64,000 nt of DNA. It comes from KACC-23026 sp963829575. Its GTDB lineage: Bacteria > Bacillota > Bacilli > Bacillales > Sporolactobacillaceae. Where the stretch lies: positions 541,415-605,414 of the forward strand of contig CAWHJF010000013.1 in assembly GCA_963829575.1 (NCBI GenBank), in the 5' to 3' direction. The stretch's first letter is position 1. Each line of letters opens with the position of its first letter. Positions 8,062 to 16,540 of this stretch are shown here, one piece after another. A program made the translations under genes and the position numbers. A model generated the notes under the pieces. The model was not told the origin of the DNA. It saw only the letters and a program-made list of their open reading frames with translations, and did no database searches.

Positions 8062-8421
8062 TTAAGATCCTTTAAACATATTAAAAAAAGGTGATAGTTG
8101 CTTCATCATTGGTCGTGCGGTATTAATAAATTTATGAACGTTATCGGCATGGCCCATTAATTTATTAAAGTCAAAGTTTCCTTTTTCATCAAGCAACGGA
8201 TGATTAATGGGTTGGTTCGGCATGTACTGAGGCGCTTGCCCATGACCTGGCATTTGATTTTGTGGGAATGGTCCCATATTGCCCATTTGAGGGGGCATTG
8301 GTTGTTGAGGATTAAAAGGCATCATGGGCTGCTGCCCCATGCCATAACCCCACATTCTAGGCATAAAAGGACCTTGTTGTGGTTGAAACTGATTTTGAAT
8401 CGGTTGATTTTCATTAGCCAC
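8062..8421 (-). CDS. YppG/YqfQ-like Pro-Gln-Met-rich protein
   Basis: A 119-residue protein whose first two thirds are low-complexity, rich in Pro, Gln, Met, Asn and Gly (PQQPMPPQMGNMGPFPQ), ending in a conserved-looking helical tail NVHKFINTARPMMKQLSPFFNMFK. This architecture resembles YppG and the YqfQ (VrrA) spore-associated proteins of Bacillus. A role in the spore coat or inner spore is inferred from the resemblance only. AAAGGAGGA precedes the ATG, and it is transcribed divergently from fabH. Confidence 0.7.
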   Translation of the reverse strand: MANENQPIQNQFQPQQGPFMPRMWGYGMGQQPMMPFNPQQPMPPQMGNMGPFPQNQMPGHGQAPQYMPNQPINHPLLDEKGNFDFNKLMGHADNVHKFINTARPMMKQLSPFFNMFKGS

Positions 8422-8510
8422 AGAAAAATCCTCCTTTTAACCATATTTTTATTACTAGTTTATGTGTATTTTAATTTAAATGTGTTGGGTAGAGGCCTAG
8501 TTGTGAGATC

Positions 8511-8539
8511 TTTACTTTTTAAAGGAAGTATATTACAAT
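8511..8539 (+). promoter_or_regulatory. fabH promoter (sigma-A type)
   Basis: TTTACT at 8511-8516 and TACAAT at 8534-8539 are separated by 17 nt. The FapR box lies just downstream, over the expected start point. Confidence 0.7.
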
Positions 8540-8540
8540 C

Positions 8541-8560
8541 AATTAGCACCAAGTCTTAAT
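8541..8560 (+). promoter_or_regulatory. FapR operator upstream of fabH
   Basis: TTAGCACCAAGTCTTAA differs at two positions from the B. subtilis fabH-type FapR box TTAGTACCTAGTCTTAA. It is placed at the transcription start, as needed for repression relieved by malonyl-CoA. FapR recognition is an inference from this match. Confidence 0.75.
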
Positions 8561-8629
8561 AAGTGATAATAATTCAGTCTCATTACGTCGATAGATCAAA
8601 CCATTAAAGTTTTGAGAGGGGTCTTAAAA

Positions 8630-9565
8630 ATGGGTGTTGGAGTGCTAGGAATTGGAAAATACGTACCAGAAAAAGTGTTAACTAATTTTGATTTAGAAAA
8701 AATGGTTGATACATCGGATGAATGGATTCGCACAAGAACAGGTATTGAAGAGCGTCGGATCGCTGATGATCAAACCAATACATCAGATATGGCTTATGAA
8801 GCCTCTTTAAAAGCGCTTGAAAAAGCTGGCTTAAAAGGGGAAGATTTGGATTTGATTCTTGTTGCGACAGTCACACCGGACTATGGATTTCCATCTGTTG
8901 CAAGCTTGATTCAAAACCGATTAAAGGCCACGAAAGCTGCTGCGATGGACTTGAGCGCAGCATGTGCTGGATTTATTTATGGAATGGTCACCGCAAAACA
9001 GTTTATTGAAAACAATGTCTATAAAAATATTTTAGTTGTTGGTGTTGAAAAGCTCTCTAAAATTACGAACTGGGAAGATCGTAATACCGCTGTATTGTTT
9101 GGAGATGCCGCAGGAGCAGCGGTAATTGGTGAGGTTTCTGAAGGTAAAGGGATTTTGTCTTTTGAATTGGGATCAGACGGCTCAAAAGCCAAAGAACTTT
9201 ATCAAGATGGTCCACATATTTATATGAACGGACGAGAGGTCTTTAAATTTGCAGTTCGCCAAATGGGCGATTCTTCTGTTAATGTTGTTGAGAAAGCAGG
9301 TTTGAAGAAAGAGGATATCGATCACTTGATTCCACATCAAGCTAATATTAGAATTATGGAAGCGGCGAGACAACGCTTGGATCTCCCAGAAGAAAAAATG
9401 ATTAAGACGGTTCACAAGTATGGAAATACGTCTTCTTCCTCTATTCCGCTCGCATTGTGTGATGCATTAGAAGAAGGGAAAATCAAGGAAAATGACTTGC
9501 TTGTATTAGTCGGATTCGGTGGCGGTCTTACTTGGGGTGCGCTCACACTAAGATGGGGCAAATAA
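8630..9565 (+). CDS. fabH: Beta-ketoacyl-ACP synthase III FabH
   Basis: A 311-residue KAS III that condenses acyl-CoA with malonyl-ACP to start fatty-acid synthesis in the cytoplasm. The catalytic triad is visible: Cys112 in SAACAGF, His in LIPHQAN and Asn in YGNTSSSS. The ATG at 8630 follows GAGAGGGGTCTTAAAA; the TTG 18 bp upstream lies in this site. fabF follows 208 bp downstream, as in Bacillus fabHA-fabF. The FapR box and promoter at 8511-8560 indicate control by malonyl-CoA. Confidence 0.96.
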   Translation: MGVGVLGIGKYVPEKVLTNFDLEKMVDTSDEWIRTRTGIEERRIADDQTNTSDMAYEASLKALEKAGLKGEDLDLILVATVTPDYGFPSVASLIQNRLKATKAAAMDLSAACAGFIYGMVTAKQFIENNVYKNILVVGVEKLSKITNWEDRNTAVLFGDAAGAAVIGEVSEGKGILSFELGSDGSKAKELYQDGPHIYMNGREVFKFAVRQMGDSSVNVVEKAGLKKEDIDHLIPHQANIRIMEAARQRLDLPEEKMIKTVHKYGNTSSSSIPLALCDALEEGKIKENDLLVLVGFGGGLTWGALTLRWGK

Positions 9566-9773
9566 GCCAAGTCTTTAAACTTGAATCAGACAAGCAGTAA
9601 GAGCACTAAATTAAATGCTATGAAAATGGCACCTTTATTATGGGTCGTTTTAGGCTTTTTAATGGAAGAACGAAGAATGAGCACCGTTTAAACTTTGACA
9701 AGTTCTCCCGGTTAAGTGAATATAGTCATAGATAACTGATAATTCTTTGGTAGTTTGGAAAGGAGCTTTTGTC

Positions 9774-11012
9774 ATGGAGCGTCGTGTCGTCGTGACAGGC
9801 ATGGGTGCCATAAGCCCATTAGGACTCAATGTTTCCGAAACATGGGATAATTTAATAGCAGGGAAGTCTGGGATTGGTGTTTTAACTCGCGTGAACCCGG
9901 ATGATTTTCCAGCTAAAGTAGCAGGAGAAGTCAACGGGTTTAATCCCGAAGACTTTATGGATCGAAAAGAATCCCGACGGATGGATCGGTTTACTCAATA
10001 CGCGGTCGCTGCTGCAAAAATGGCAGTTGAGGATGCCAAGTTAACTATTAATGAAGAAAATGCGCATCGTGTTGGCGTATGGATTGGTTCCGGAATTGGC
10101 GGTATGGAAACGTACGAAGAGCAGTTCCGTACAGGTCTTGAAAAAGGCTGGCGCCGTGTGAGTCCATTCTTTGTTCCGATGATGATTCCAGATATGGCAT
10201 CGGGTCAAGTATCGATTCAATTAGGGGCAAAAGGAATTAATTCTTGTACTGTAACGGCCTGTGCAACAGGAACCAATTCAATTGGAGACGCGTTTAAAGC
10301 GATTCAGCGCGGAGATAATGACATCATTATATCGGGTGGAGCCGAAGCCCCTCTCGTGCATATGTCTTTTGCGGGATTTAGCTCAGCGAAAGCTCTCTCG
10401 TTTAATCCAGACCCGTTGACCGCTTCTCGACCATTCGATAAAAATCGAGATGGCTTTGTTATGGGTGAGGGTGCTGGTATTCTTGTTCTAGAATCTTTGG
10501 AATCGGCCCAAGCTCGTGGTGCTCATATCTATGCCGAAGTTGTTGGGTATGGGTCTACAGGGGATGCGTATCATATCACCGCTATTCAACCAGGTGGGCC
10601 AGGTGCGGTCCGTTCGATGCAAATGGCGTTAGCTGATGCTGAACTTGCAGCAGATGACATTGATTATATTAATGCACATGGGACAAGCACGCCATTAAAT
10701 GATGGAAATGAAACCTTGGCGGTTAAAACAACGTTTGGCGAGTATGCTTATAAGATTCCGATGAGCTCCACCAAATCCGCAACAGGACACTTGTTGGGCG
10801 CGTCAGGTGGTGTGGAAGCCATCTTTGCGATTAAAGCGATCGAAAATGGGATTGTACCGCCAACGATTAATTATGAGACACCTGACGAAGAGTGCGATTT
10901 GGATTATGTACCAAACGAAGCGCGCAAGCATCAGGTGGAGGTTGCAATGAGCAATTCATTTGGCTTTGGCGGACATAACGCGACTTTAATTTTCAAAAAG
11001 TTTGAGGCGTAA
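9774..11012 (+). CDS. fabF: Beta-ketoacyl-ACP synthase II FabF
   Basis: A 412-residue KAS II that elongates acyl-ACP with malonyl-ACP. Cys163 lies in TACATGTNSIG, the two His residues in NAHGTSTPLND and KSATGHLLGASG, and the C-terminal SNSFGFGGHNAT is conserved. The ATG at 9774 follows GAAAGGAGC. The 208-bp gap after fabH has no obvious second FapR box or terminator, so read-through from the fabH promoter is likely. Confidence 0.96.
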   Translation: MERRVVVTGMGAISPLGLNVSETWDNLIAGKSGIGVLTRVNPDDFPAKVAGEVNGFNPEDFMDRKESRRMDRFTQYAVAAAKMAVEDAKLTINEENAHRVGVWIGSGIGGMETYEEQFRTGLEKGWRRVSPFFVPMMIPDMASGQVSIQLGAKGINSCTVTACATGTNSIGDAFKAIQRGDNDIIISGGAEAPLVHMSFAGFSSAKALSFNPDPLTASRPFDKNRDGFVMGEGAGILVLESLESAQARGAHIYAEVVGYGSTGDAYHITAIQPGGPGAVRSMQMALADAELAADDIDYINAHGTSTPLNDGNETLAVKTTFGEYAYKIPMSSTKSATGHLLGASGGVEAIFAIKAIENGIVPPTINYETPDEECDLDYVPNEARKHQVEVAMSNSFGFGGHNATLIFKKFEA

Positions 11013-11041
11013 TCGATCGGTCTAATTGTTATTATTAAAGA

Positions 11042-11075
11042 AAGAAGTGGGCTTTTTAGAGCCTGCTTCTTTTTT
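11042..11075 (+). terminator. Intrinsic terminator after fabF
   Basis: AAGAAGTGGGCT pairs with AGCCTGCTTCTT (two wobbles) and is followed by TTTTTT. Downstream to 11323 I see no gene. Confidence 0.85.
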
Positions 11076-11323
11076 GTATGCAGCAAATGCTTAGTGACAA
11101 AAATAGGAAAAGGTGAGGAGGGGGAATAGGCGGAATTTAACATCAAAAGAGAAGCTAAGATTAACAGAAAATGGGGAAATCGGTGATCTATTACTACATA
11201 AGGAAGTAGAAGCGTTCATATTAAATTAAAAGTGTTTTCATAGAGTGGGCGGGTCTCTCATATATATTCTAGTAACAACATCGGACAAGCAACAAAACGA
11301 GTGAAATGGAAGGAGAAACAGCC

Positions 11324-11533
11324 TTGATCCTTCGTGTATTTTTTCTTTTCATAGGATTTGGATTTGCGGTTGCAGGAGGCGTCACGCTCATTGCCTATTT
11401 GAATCTCTTAACAATGGGTAATAGTTGGTGGGAGTACTTTACGTTTATAAGCAGAAGACCAGAGATGGTTTTGTTTTTGATCGGCCTTGTGACCATGTGG
11501 CTCTCAATTTATATTCCCTCGCGGCGCTATTAA
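11324..11533 (+). CDS. Small two-helix membrane protein
   Basis: A 69-residue protein with two predicted membrane helices: VFFLFIGFGFAVAGGVTLIAYL near the N-terminus and a second around MVLFLIGLVTMWLSIYI, ending in basic residues. I start it at TTG 11324, 8 nt after AAGGAG; the ATG at 11306 is inside that site. Position directly before yjbA is the only functional clue. I do not recognise a family. Confidence 0.65.
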   Translation: MILRVFFLFIGFGFAVAGGVTLIAYLNLLTMGNSWWEYFTFISRRPEMVLFLIGLVTMWLSIYIPSRRY

Positions 11534-11652
11534 TCACTATTTTTAAAAGGAATAATAAGGGTTATTTGACAGGATTACTTAAACATTAGGAATATTTCCA
11601 TGGATTTCTGACCATACTGTTTTCAACTATTCAAAAGCGAGGGAAGATCATC

Positions 11653-12396
11653 ATGGAATTCATAGGAGATATTTGGGTCAATTGGTTTGAAGGCGAAGAG
11701 AATGGATACAATGTCTGTGATTTTCATGAGTGGCGAAAACATGATTTTATTGAGTTATTGGATCAAGCGCCGCTTATCAAAATGGAGCCTCGATTGTTTG
11801 ATCAAATTGAAAATGATCTTAGTGACCTCCCACCTGGCCTATTAGAGGAAATACGAAACAAAAGTTACATAAGAAAAAATAATCAGCGTGAAGTAATTGA
11901 ATACGCGTTTGTAGCAACTGACGGAAGACGCCATGTCGTGATCGATACGCTCGGTTACACGATTCCCATTCGAAAAAGCCGTATGATCCCAAGACAAGAA
12001 AAAATGGTTCTGGAGAAGGCGGAAGAGATGGAAATCTCCTATTATCAATGGGAGGATCAAGGTCAGAAAGTCTATCACATTTTGTCACCTCATCCAGATT
12101 GGATGAGAGGGTTAACGCGAAAAGAACGCCAACTAAAACAAATCCTTTTCATGGCCTTAGATCAATTAAAAACCGTCGGTCATTTGGATGAGATGCGGTA
12201 TTGGTATACCGAATGGTTCCCGAAGAATTATCATGAGAGCCGCGATTTGTCGTTTGATGAAGCGTGGGAGCGTTTATTTGGGGCTACTAAAGCCGGTTGG
12301 TCACCCAAGCATCAAGACCTATGTGAGCGACTCATAAAAGGACAACCCTATTTCGAAAAAATTTGGGAACTTGAGCAAGTGACTAAAGTGAATTAA
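11653..12396 (+). CDS. yjbA: YjbA (DUF3603) family protein
   Basis: A 247-residue cytoplasmic protein that closely follows B. subtilis YjbA: VNWFEGEENGYNVCDFHEWR at the N-terminus, GYTIPIRKSR and GLTRKERQLKQILFMALDQL in the middle, LIKGQPYFEKIWELE at the end. The biochemical function is unknown. A GAGGGAAG site lies 8-9 nt before the ATG. Its place between fabF and trpS is as in Bacillus. Confidence 0.93.
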   Translation: MEFIGDIWVNWFEGEENGYNVCDFHEWRKHDFIELLDQAPLIKMEPRLFDQIENDLSDLPPGLLEEIRNKSYIRKNNQREVIEYAFVATDGRRHVVIDTLGYTIPIRKSRMIPRQEKMVLEKAEEMEISYYQWEDQGQKVYHILSPHPDWMRGLTRKERQLKQILFMALDQLKTVGHLDEMRYWYTEWFPKNYHESRDLSFDEAWERLFGATKAGWSPKHQDLCERLIKGQPYFEKIWELEQVTKVN

Positions 12397-12430
12397 GGGC
12401 TGAGCTAAAAGCAAGAGTAAATCAAAAGAA

Positions 12431-12477
12431 ACACACGAGGTTTCATCGCTACTATGAAATCTCAGTGTGTTTTTTTG
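12431..12477 (+). terminator. Intrinsic terminator after yjbA
   Basis: ACACAC and GAGGTTTCAT pair with ATGAAATCTC and GTGTGT, followed by TTTTTTT. Confidence 0.85.
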
Positions 12478-12512
12478 TATTTAAAAGATTTGGCTTCAAT
12501 GCACAAGAACGA

Positions 12513-12538
12513 GGGGACAGACCTTTTGGTTTGTCCCC
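12513..12538 (-). terminator. Hairpin downstream of trpS
   Basis: GGGGACAGACC pairs with GGTTTGTCCCC around TTTT, just past the trpS stop. The T-tract is weak, so it may be a terminator or an RNA-stabilising stem. Confidence 0.55.
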
Positions 12539-12548
12539 GCAATATTAG

Positions 12549-13538
12549 TTATCTTCGCTTTCGACCTAGCCCCATAGCATTTTCGGCTTTTTTAAGCATT
12601 TTGGTCGCCACATGATTGGCTTTCTCAGCGCCTTCATCCAAAATTCGATCCAGTTCATCTGAGTGGATAATCTCTTGATAACGTTCTTGAATTGGACGGA
12701 GTGTATCCGTCACAGCCTCTGCAACGCGTTCTTTAAACGCTCCATAACCTTTTCCATTAAATTCTCTTTCAATAGCTTCTAGAGATTGGCCGGAGCATAG
12801 GGATAAAATCGACATCAAATTCGCAATACCTGGCTTATTGTCCTTGTCATATCGAATGGTTTGGTCACTGTCTGTCGTAGCACTTTTAATTTTTTTGATG
12901 ATTTGCTTTAAATCATCAAGTAGTAAGATAAAGGACTTTGTATTTGCATCAGACTTGCTCATTTTCTTAGTTGGATCGACGAGTGACATGATTCGCGCAC
13001 CAACTTTTGGAATGGAGACCTCAGGTATTGTAAAGATATCATTGTAACGTTTGTTAAAGCGATCAGCCAGGTCACGGGTTAGTTCCAAATGTTGTTTTTG
13101 GTCCTCACCAACCGGAACGATTTCGGTTCCGTAGAGCAAGATATCAGCAGCCATAAGTGGTGGGTAGGTTAAAAGACCAGCAGATACAGCTTCTTTACCA
13201 GTAGATTTATCTTTAAATTGAGTCATACGCTCAAGTTCGCCGATGTAACTGACGCATTGTAGCATCCAACCGAGCTGAGCATGACCAGGTACTTCAGATT
13301 GAATGAAAAGAACCGATTTAGCTGGATCAATGCCACACGCAAGGTAGAGGGCAGCGAGCTTTCTAGTGTTCTCGCGAAGGACTAAACGGTCTTGCGGAAC
13401 GGTGATGGCATGCTGGTCCACAATACAAAAGAAACAGTCATTCTCTTCCTGGAGTTCTGTAAAGTTTTTTAAAGCACCGAGGTAATTACCAAGAGTTGGA
13501 ATACCAGTCGGTTGAATACCTGAGAAAATAATCGACAT
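12549..13538 (-). CDS. trpS: Tryptophanyl-tRNA synthetase TrpS
   Basis: A 329-residue class I aminoacyl-tRNA synthetase charging tRNA-Trp. The HIGH-like motif is TLGNYLGAL near the N-terminus and the KMSKS motif is KKMSKSDAN. Length is that of bacterial TrpS. The ATG at 13538 follows GAGGTGAGCTCG; the GTG nine bases upstream overlaps the site. A T-box leader at 13561-13870 controls it, and its own promoter at 13877-13905 is intact. Confidence 0.96.
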   Translation of the reverse strand: MSIIFSGIQPTGIPTLGNYLGALKNFTELQEENDCFFCIVDQHAITVPQDRLVLRENTRKLAALYLACGIDPAKSVLFIQSEVPGHAQLGWMLQCVSYIGELERMTQFKDKSTGKEAVSAGLLTYPPLMAADILLYGTEIVPVGEDQKQHLELTRDLADRFNKRYNDIFTIPEVSIPKVGARIMSLVDPTKKMSKSDANTKSFILLLDDLKQIIKKIKSATTDSDQTIRYDKDNKPGIANLMSILSLCSGQSLEAIEREFNGKGYGAFKERVAEAVTDTLRPIQERYQEIIHSDELDRILDEGAEKANHVATKMLKKAENAMGLGRKRR

Positions 13539-13560
13539 CGAGCTCACCTCATCTTAAATT

Positions 13561-13870
13561 TGGACAAAATAAAAACGCGGACCATCGTCAAAAGGGACGA
13601 CAGGACCGCGATACCACCCTTGTTATTTCTAATTAAAGAAATCAACTCAGTAAGCTAACTAAGATCAAAGTTAGCTACACATTTAACGCATGTGTTACGC
13701 CGAATCCTACTAACTACGCGTTCAGATCCAGTGCTCAAAAGTCCATTCCATAATGCCTACTTATCCGATTCCCAGCCTCACGGACTCTCTTATATAAAAA
13801 CCAAACATGTTTGGTTTTTAAAAAGCAGGTTCACCATGTACTTATCTTTTTCATCGCAATTTTTAATATT
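13561..13870 (-). promoter_or_regulatory. T-box leader of trpS
   Basis: On the minus strand the T-box core AGGGTGGTATCGCGG (complement of 13606-13620) precedes a terminator whose stem starts and ends CGCGG/CCGCG and is followed by TTTTTATTTT. Upstream are GATAAGTA and AGAGAG elements of stem I and a stem AGCTAACT/AGTTAGCT. A TGG triplet at 13728-13730 is a candidate tryptophan specifier, although other TGG triplets occur. Uncharged tRNA-Trp should favour antitermination. A perfect palindrome of AAAAACCAAAC/GTTTGGTTTTT lies inside stem I. Confidence 0.88.
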
Positions 13871-13876
13871 ATTGCT

Positions 13877-13905
13877 ATTATAATTAATTTAAATTGAGAA
13901 TTCAA
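13877..13905 (-). promoter_or_regulatory. trpS promoter (sigma-A type)
   Basis: On the minus strand TTGAAT (13905-13900) and TATAAT (13882-13877) are separated by 17 nt, immediately before the T-box leader. Confidence 0.75.
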
Positions 13906-13913
13906 TATTCCTA

Positions 13914-14291
13914 TTAAATATAGCTCAGAATAAGGGAGAGTACAAATAGTATGCCTCCCGTTACAATAAAGGGTGTAGGGAATTGGTTTCTTTCTGTTGA
14001 AATGGTGTAAATTGGTTTATCAAGATCCGCCGAATCCGGTTCAAGATCTGAATATAAAGTGTCCTTTGGTCGAAAGAAACGTCTTGTGCTGTAAAAAAAA
14101 CCTTGAAAAAAGCCACCTTTCCATACGAGGCTTGTCAACCCAAACAAAAGGTAGGTTAAACCGAGAATTGACAGCGTATTTATAAATGTTAAAAAGCGTG
14201 TTTGTGGATATAAAATAATCGAAATAGCGCAAATTACGAGAGCTAAGACAATCAAGATGAGATAAAGGATCTTCCTATTTTTAGTTTTCAT
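13914..14291 (-). CDS. DUF3899 family membrane protein
   Basis: A 125-residue integral membrane protein with about four helices: two at the N-terminus (ILYLILIVLALVICAISIILY, then a TLSILGLTYLLFGLTSLVW segment) and one at the C-terminus (FIVTGGILFVLSLILSYI). The loop WKGGFFQGFFYSTRRFF matches the DUF3899 family. The function is unknown. It ends just upstream of the trpS promoter on the same strand. Confidence 0.75.
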   Translation of the reverse strand: MKTKNRKILYLILIVLALVICAISIILYPQTRFLTFINTLSILGLTYLLFGLTSLVWKGGFFQGFFYSTRRFFRPKDTLYSDLEPDSADLDKPIYTISTERNQFPTPFIVTGGILFVLSLILSYI

Positions 14292-14611
14292 GGACTAAGA
14301 ATACCATATTTTTATATCAGGATGAAATATTTGCGAAGCGATCAAAATCATTAAAAATGTTGTGAGATTATCTTCCAATAATAATGTAAATATTAATGGA
14401 ATGCTTTAAATTAATAAGGTAATCATAGTAGGTAAAAAGTCCTAATTTAAAGGGGGTGATTCTTTATTTCAATGGATTTTGTTAAGAATGTGTAAAAAAA
14501 GTAATGCAATATTGGGTTTAAGCTTGTATAATACACATTAGGGTGAATTGTCAGAATCCATAAAATTCGCTCGATAGGGAAACATACAAAAAATGGGAGG
14601 TCATATTTCTT
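14292..14611 (+). promoter_or_regulatory. oppA upstream region with candidate promoter
   Basis: A TATAAT box at 14527-14532 is the best -10 element; the matching -35 (ATGCAA at 14504) is poor. A GGGAGGT ribosome-binding site lies 10 nt before the oppA ATG. AT-rich DNA fills the rest and no gene is seen. Confidence 0.45.
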
Positions 14612-16336
14612 ATGAGAGGCAAAAGCAAATGGTCATTGCTGATCGTATTAGTGCTTGCTTTGGGCGTATTCCTAACAGCTTGCGGTAATGGCGGTAGCAG
14701 CAATAACTCAAAAGGAAACGCTAGCAAGGACAACACTGGTAGCACTGGTAAAAGCTCCAGTACAACGACACAGCTTGCAAGCAATCAAGAAATTGATTTT
14801 GCTGCTGCGGATGATATTCCAACACTCGATTACACGCAATCGACTGACACGACTTCAGGCAACGTGCTTGAAATGACAACTTCAGGCTTAACTCGTATGC
14901 ACAATGACAAAATGTCATACGATTTAGCAGCAGGCCCACCAAAGGTTGAAACTAAGTCTAACGGTAATGTTGTTTATACCTTTACGCTTCGCGATTCCAA
15001 ATGGTCGGATGGTAAAGCTGTAACTGCTCAAGATTTTGTTTACGGTTGGCAACATGAGAACGACCCTAAATCGAAGCCACAATACAACTTCGTATTTGCT
15101 TCCGCACATATCTTAAATGCAGCGAAAATTCAAGATCCTAAAGATCCAATGTATGGTAAAGTTGATCAACTAGGGATTAAAGCCCTTGATGATAAAACTG
15201 TACAAATTACATTGTCACAAGCAACACCATTCTTTGAAAGTATTCTTTCATTTACACCATTCTCACCGGCACGTCAAGATATCGTTGAGAAATATGGCAA
15301 TAAATATGCTCAAGATGCAGATAAAATGGTATACAACGGACCATTTATCCTTGCAAACTGGGATCATGGCAAGAGCTGGACTTACCAAAAGAACCCTAAC
15401 TATTGGAATGTTAATAACATTAAGCTTGCTAAGAGTACTTGGACAGTTGTTAAAGACCAAGGAACTCGCGTTAACATGTATAAAACAGGTCAAATCCAAG
15501 AAACTGGTTTATCCGGGGACTTTATCGATGCAATGAAAGCAAGCAATCCTTCTGAAGTGGTTCAACAACCAACTTCCTTTATGAACTATCTTTACGTTCA
15601 AACAGCACATCAAAAAATTCTTGGCAACCAAGATGCTCGTCAAGCCCTTGATATGGCGATCAACCGTAAAGACTTTGTAAACGTCCTTCTTAAAGATGGT
15701 TCGACACCTGCACATTACGTCGTGCCAAAAGGCTTTGTTAACGGCCCAGATGGTAAAGACTTCCATGCTGATTCTCCAAATGGCTGGGTAAATGGTTCAG
15801 TTGATCAAGCGAAAAAACTTTGGGCAAAAGCTCAAGCGGCTACTGGTGTTAAAACTGTAACAATCAATCTTTTAACTCCAGATGGTGATACGTATACCAA
15901 GTATGACCAATACATTGCGAATCAACTTGAAACGAACCTTAAAGGTGTTAAAGTTAAAGTAAACCAACAACCTTGGGGTAACTACCTAAAACTTTACTAT
16001 GCTAAGAACTTTGACCTTTCTTTCAGTGGTTGGTCTCCAGACTATCGTGACCCAATGACTTACCTTGACCTCTATACAAAAGGCAACAGTCAAAATGTTA
16101 CGGGCTGGTCATCACCAGAGTATGATAACCTAATTCATGATGCCCAAACTCAAACCGATGCAAGCAAGCGTTGGGCGGATCTACAAAAAGCTGATGAAGT
16201 TCTAACTAAGAGCGCAGCGGTTCTACCGTTGTTCCAATCTGGTCATACGTTTGCAGTTAAGCCGAATGTAAAAGGTCTTAACTTCCCAATGTACGGACCA
16301 CAAGTGGACTTCATGGATGCTTATGTAACGAAATAA
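14612..16336 (+). CDS. oppA: Oligopeptide ABC transporter substrate-binding lipoprotein OppA
   Basis: A 574-residue extracellular peptide-binding lipoprotein (SBP family 5). The signal peptide ends in the lipobox LTAC with Cys at about residue 24, followed by a Gly/Ser/Asn-rich linker to residue 55. Binding-domain landmarks include TSGLTRMH, YTFTLRDSKWSDGKAVTAQDFVYGW and SGWSPDYRDPMTYLDL. It delivers peptides to OppBCDF. A strong hairpin after the gene would lower transcription of the permease genes relative to this abundant lipoprotein. Confidence 0.95.
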   Translation: MRGKSKWSLLIVLVLALGVFLTACGNGGSSNNSKGNASKDNTGSTGKSSSTTTQLASNQEIDFAAADDIPTLDYTQSTDTTSGNVLEMTTSGLTRMHNDKMSYDLAAGPPKVETKSNGNVVYTFTLRDSKWSDGKAVTAQDFVYGWQHENDPKSKPQYNFVFASAHILNAAKIQDPKDPMYGKVDQLGIKALDDKTVQITLSQATPFFESILSFTPFSPARQDIVEKYGNKYAQDADKMVYNGPFILANWDHGKSWTYQKNPNYWNVNNIKLAKSTWTVVKDQGTRVNMYKTGQIQETGLSGDFIDAMKASNPSEVVQQPTSFMNYLYVQTAHQKILGNQDARQALDMAINRKDFVNVLLKDGSTPAHYVVPKGFVNGPDGKDFHADSPNGWVNGSVDQAKKLWAKAQAATGVKTVTINLLTPDGDTYTKYDQYIANQLETNLKGVKVKVNQQPWGNYLKLYYAKNFDLSFSGWSPDYRDPMTYLDLYTKGNSQNVTGWSSPEYDNLIHDAQTQTDASKRWADLQKADEVLTKSAAVLPLFQSGHTFAVKPNVKGLNFPMYGPQVDFMDAYVTK

Positions 16337-16371
16337 GTTTTTCATCAACATAAGGTCTAGTTGTTTAAAGG

Positions 16372-16406
16372 AGGAGAGTATATTGTACATAATATACTCT
16401 CCTTTT
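16372..16406 (+). terminator. Hairpin between oppA and oppB
   Basis: A 13-bp perfect stem AGGAGAGTATATT / AATATACTCTCCT with a GTACAT loop and a TTTT tail. It is probably a partial terminator within the operon. Confidence 0.75.
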
Positions 16407-16491
16407 CACTGTTTGATTTAATTAGTTAAAGCGATGGAGTGCTTCAAAAAAATGGATTGAATTGTAGAATGTTGGATTTTCTTGACTTATT

Positions 16492-16520
16492 TTGTCGAAG
16501 GAACGAAAATAGAGTATAAG
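16492..16520 (+). promoter_or_regulatory. Possible internal promoter before oppB
   Basis: TTGTCG and TATAAG with 17-nt spacing. The match is weak. Confidence 0.3.
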
Positions 16521-16540
16521 AACATATAGGAGGTGGGCTA

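Noticed and set aside
9583..9690. 36-codon frame between fabH and fabF starting at TTG
   Set aside because: It has one hydrophobic stretch (PLLWVVLGFL), but no Shine-Dalgarno sequence precedes any start.
13692..13883. 63-residue plus-strand frame
   Set aside because: It is the complement of the trpS T-box leader.
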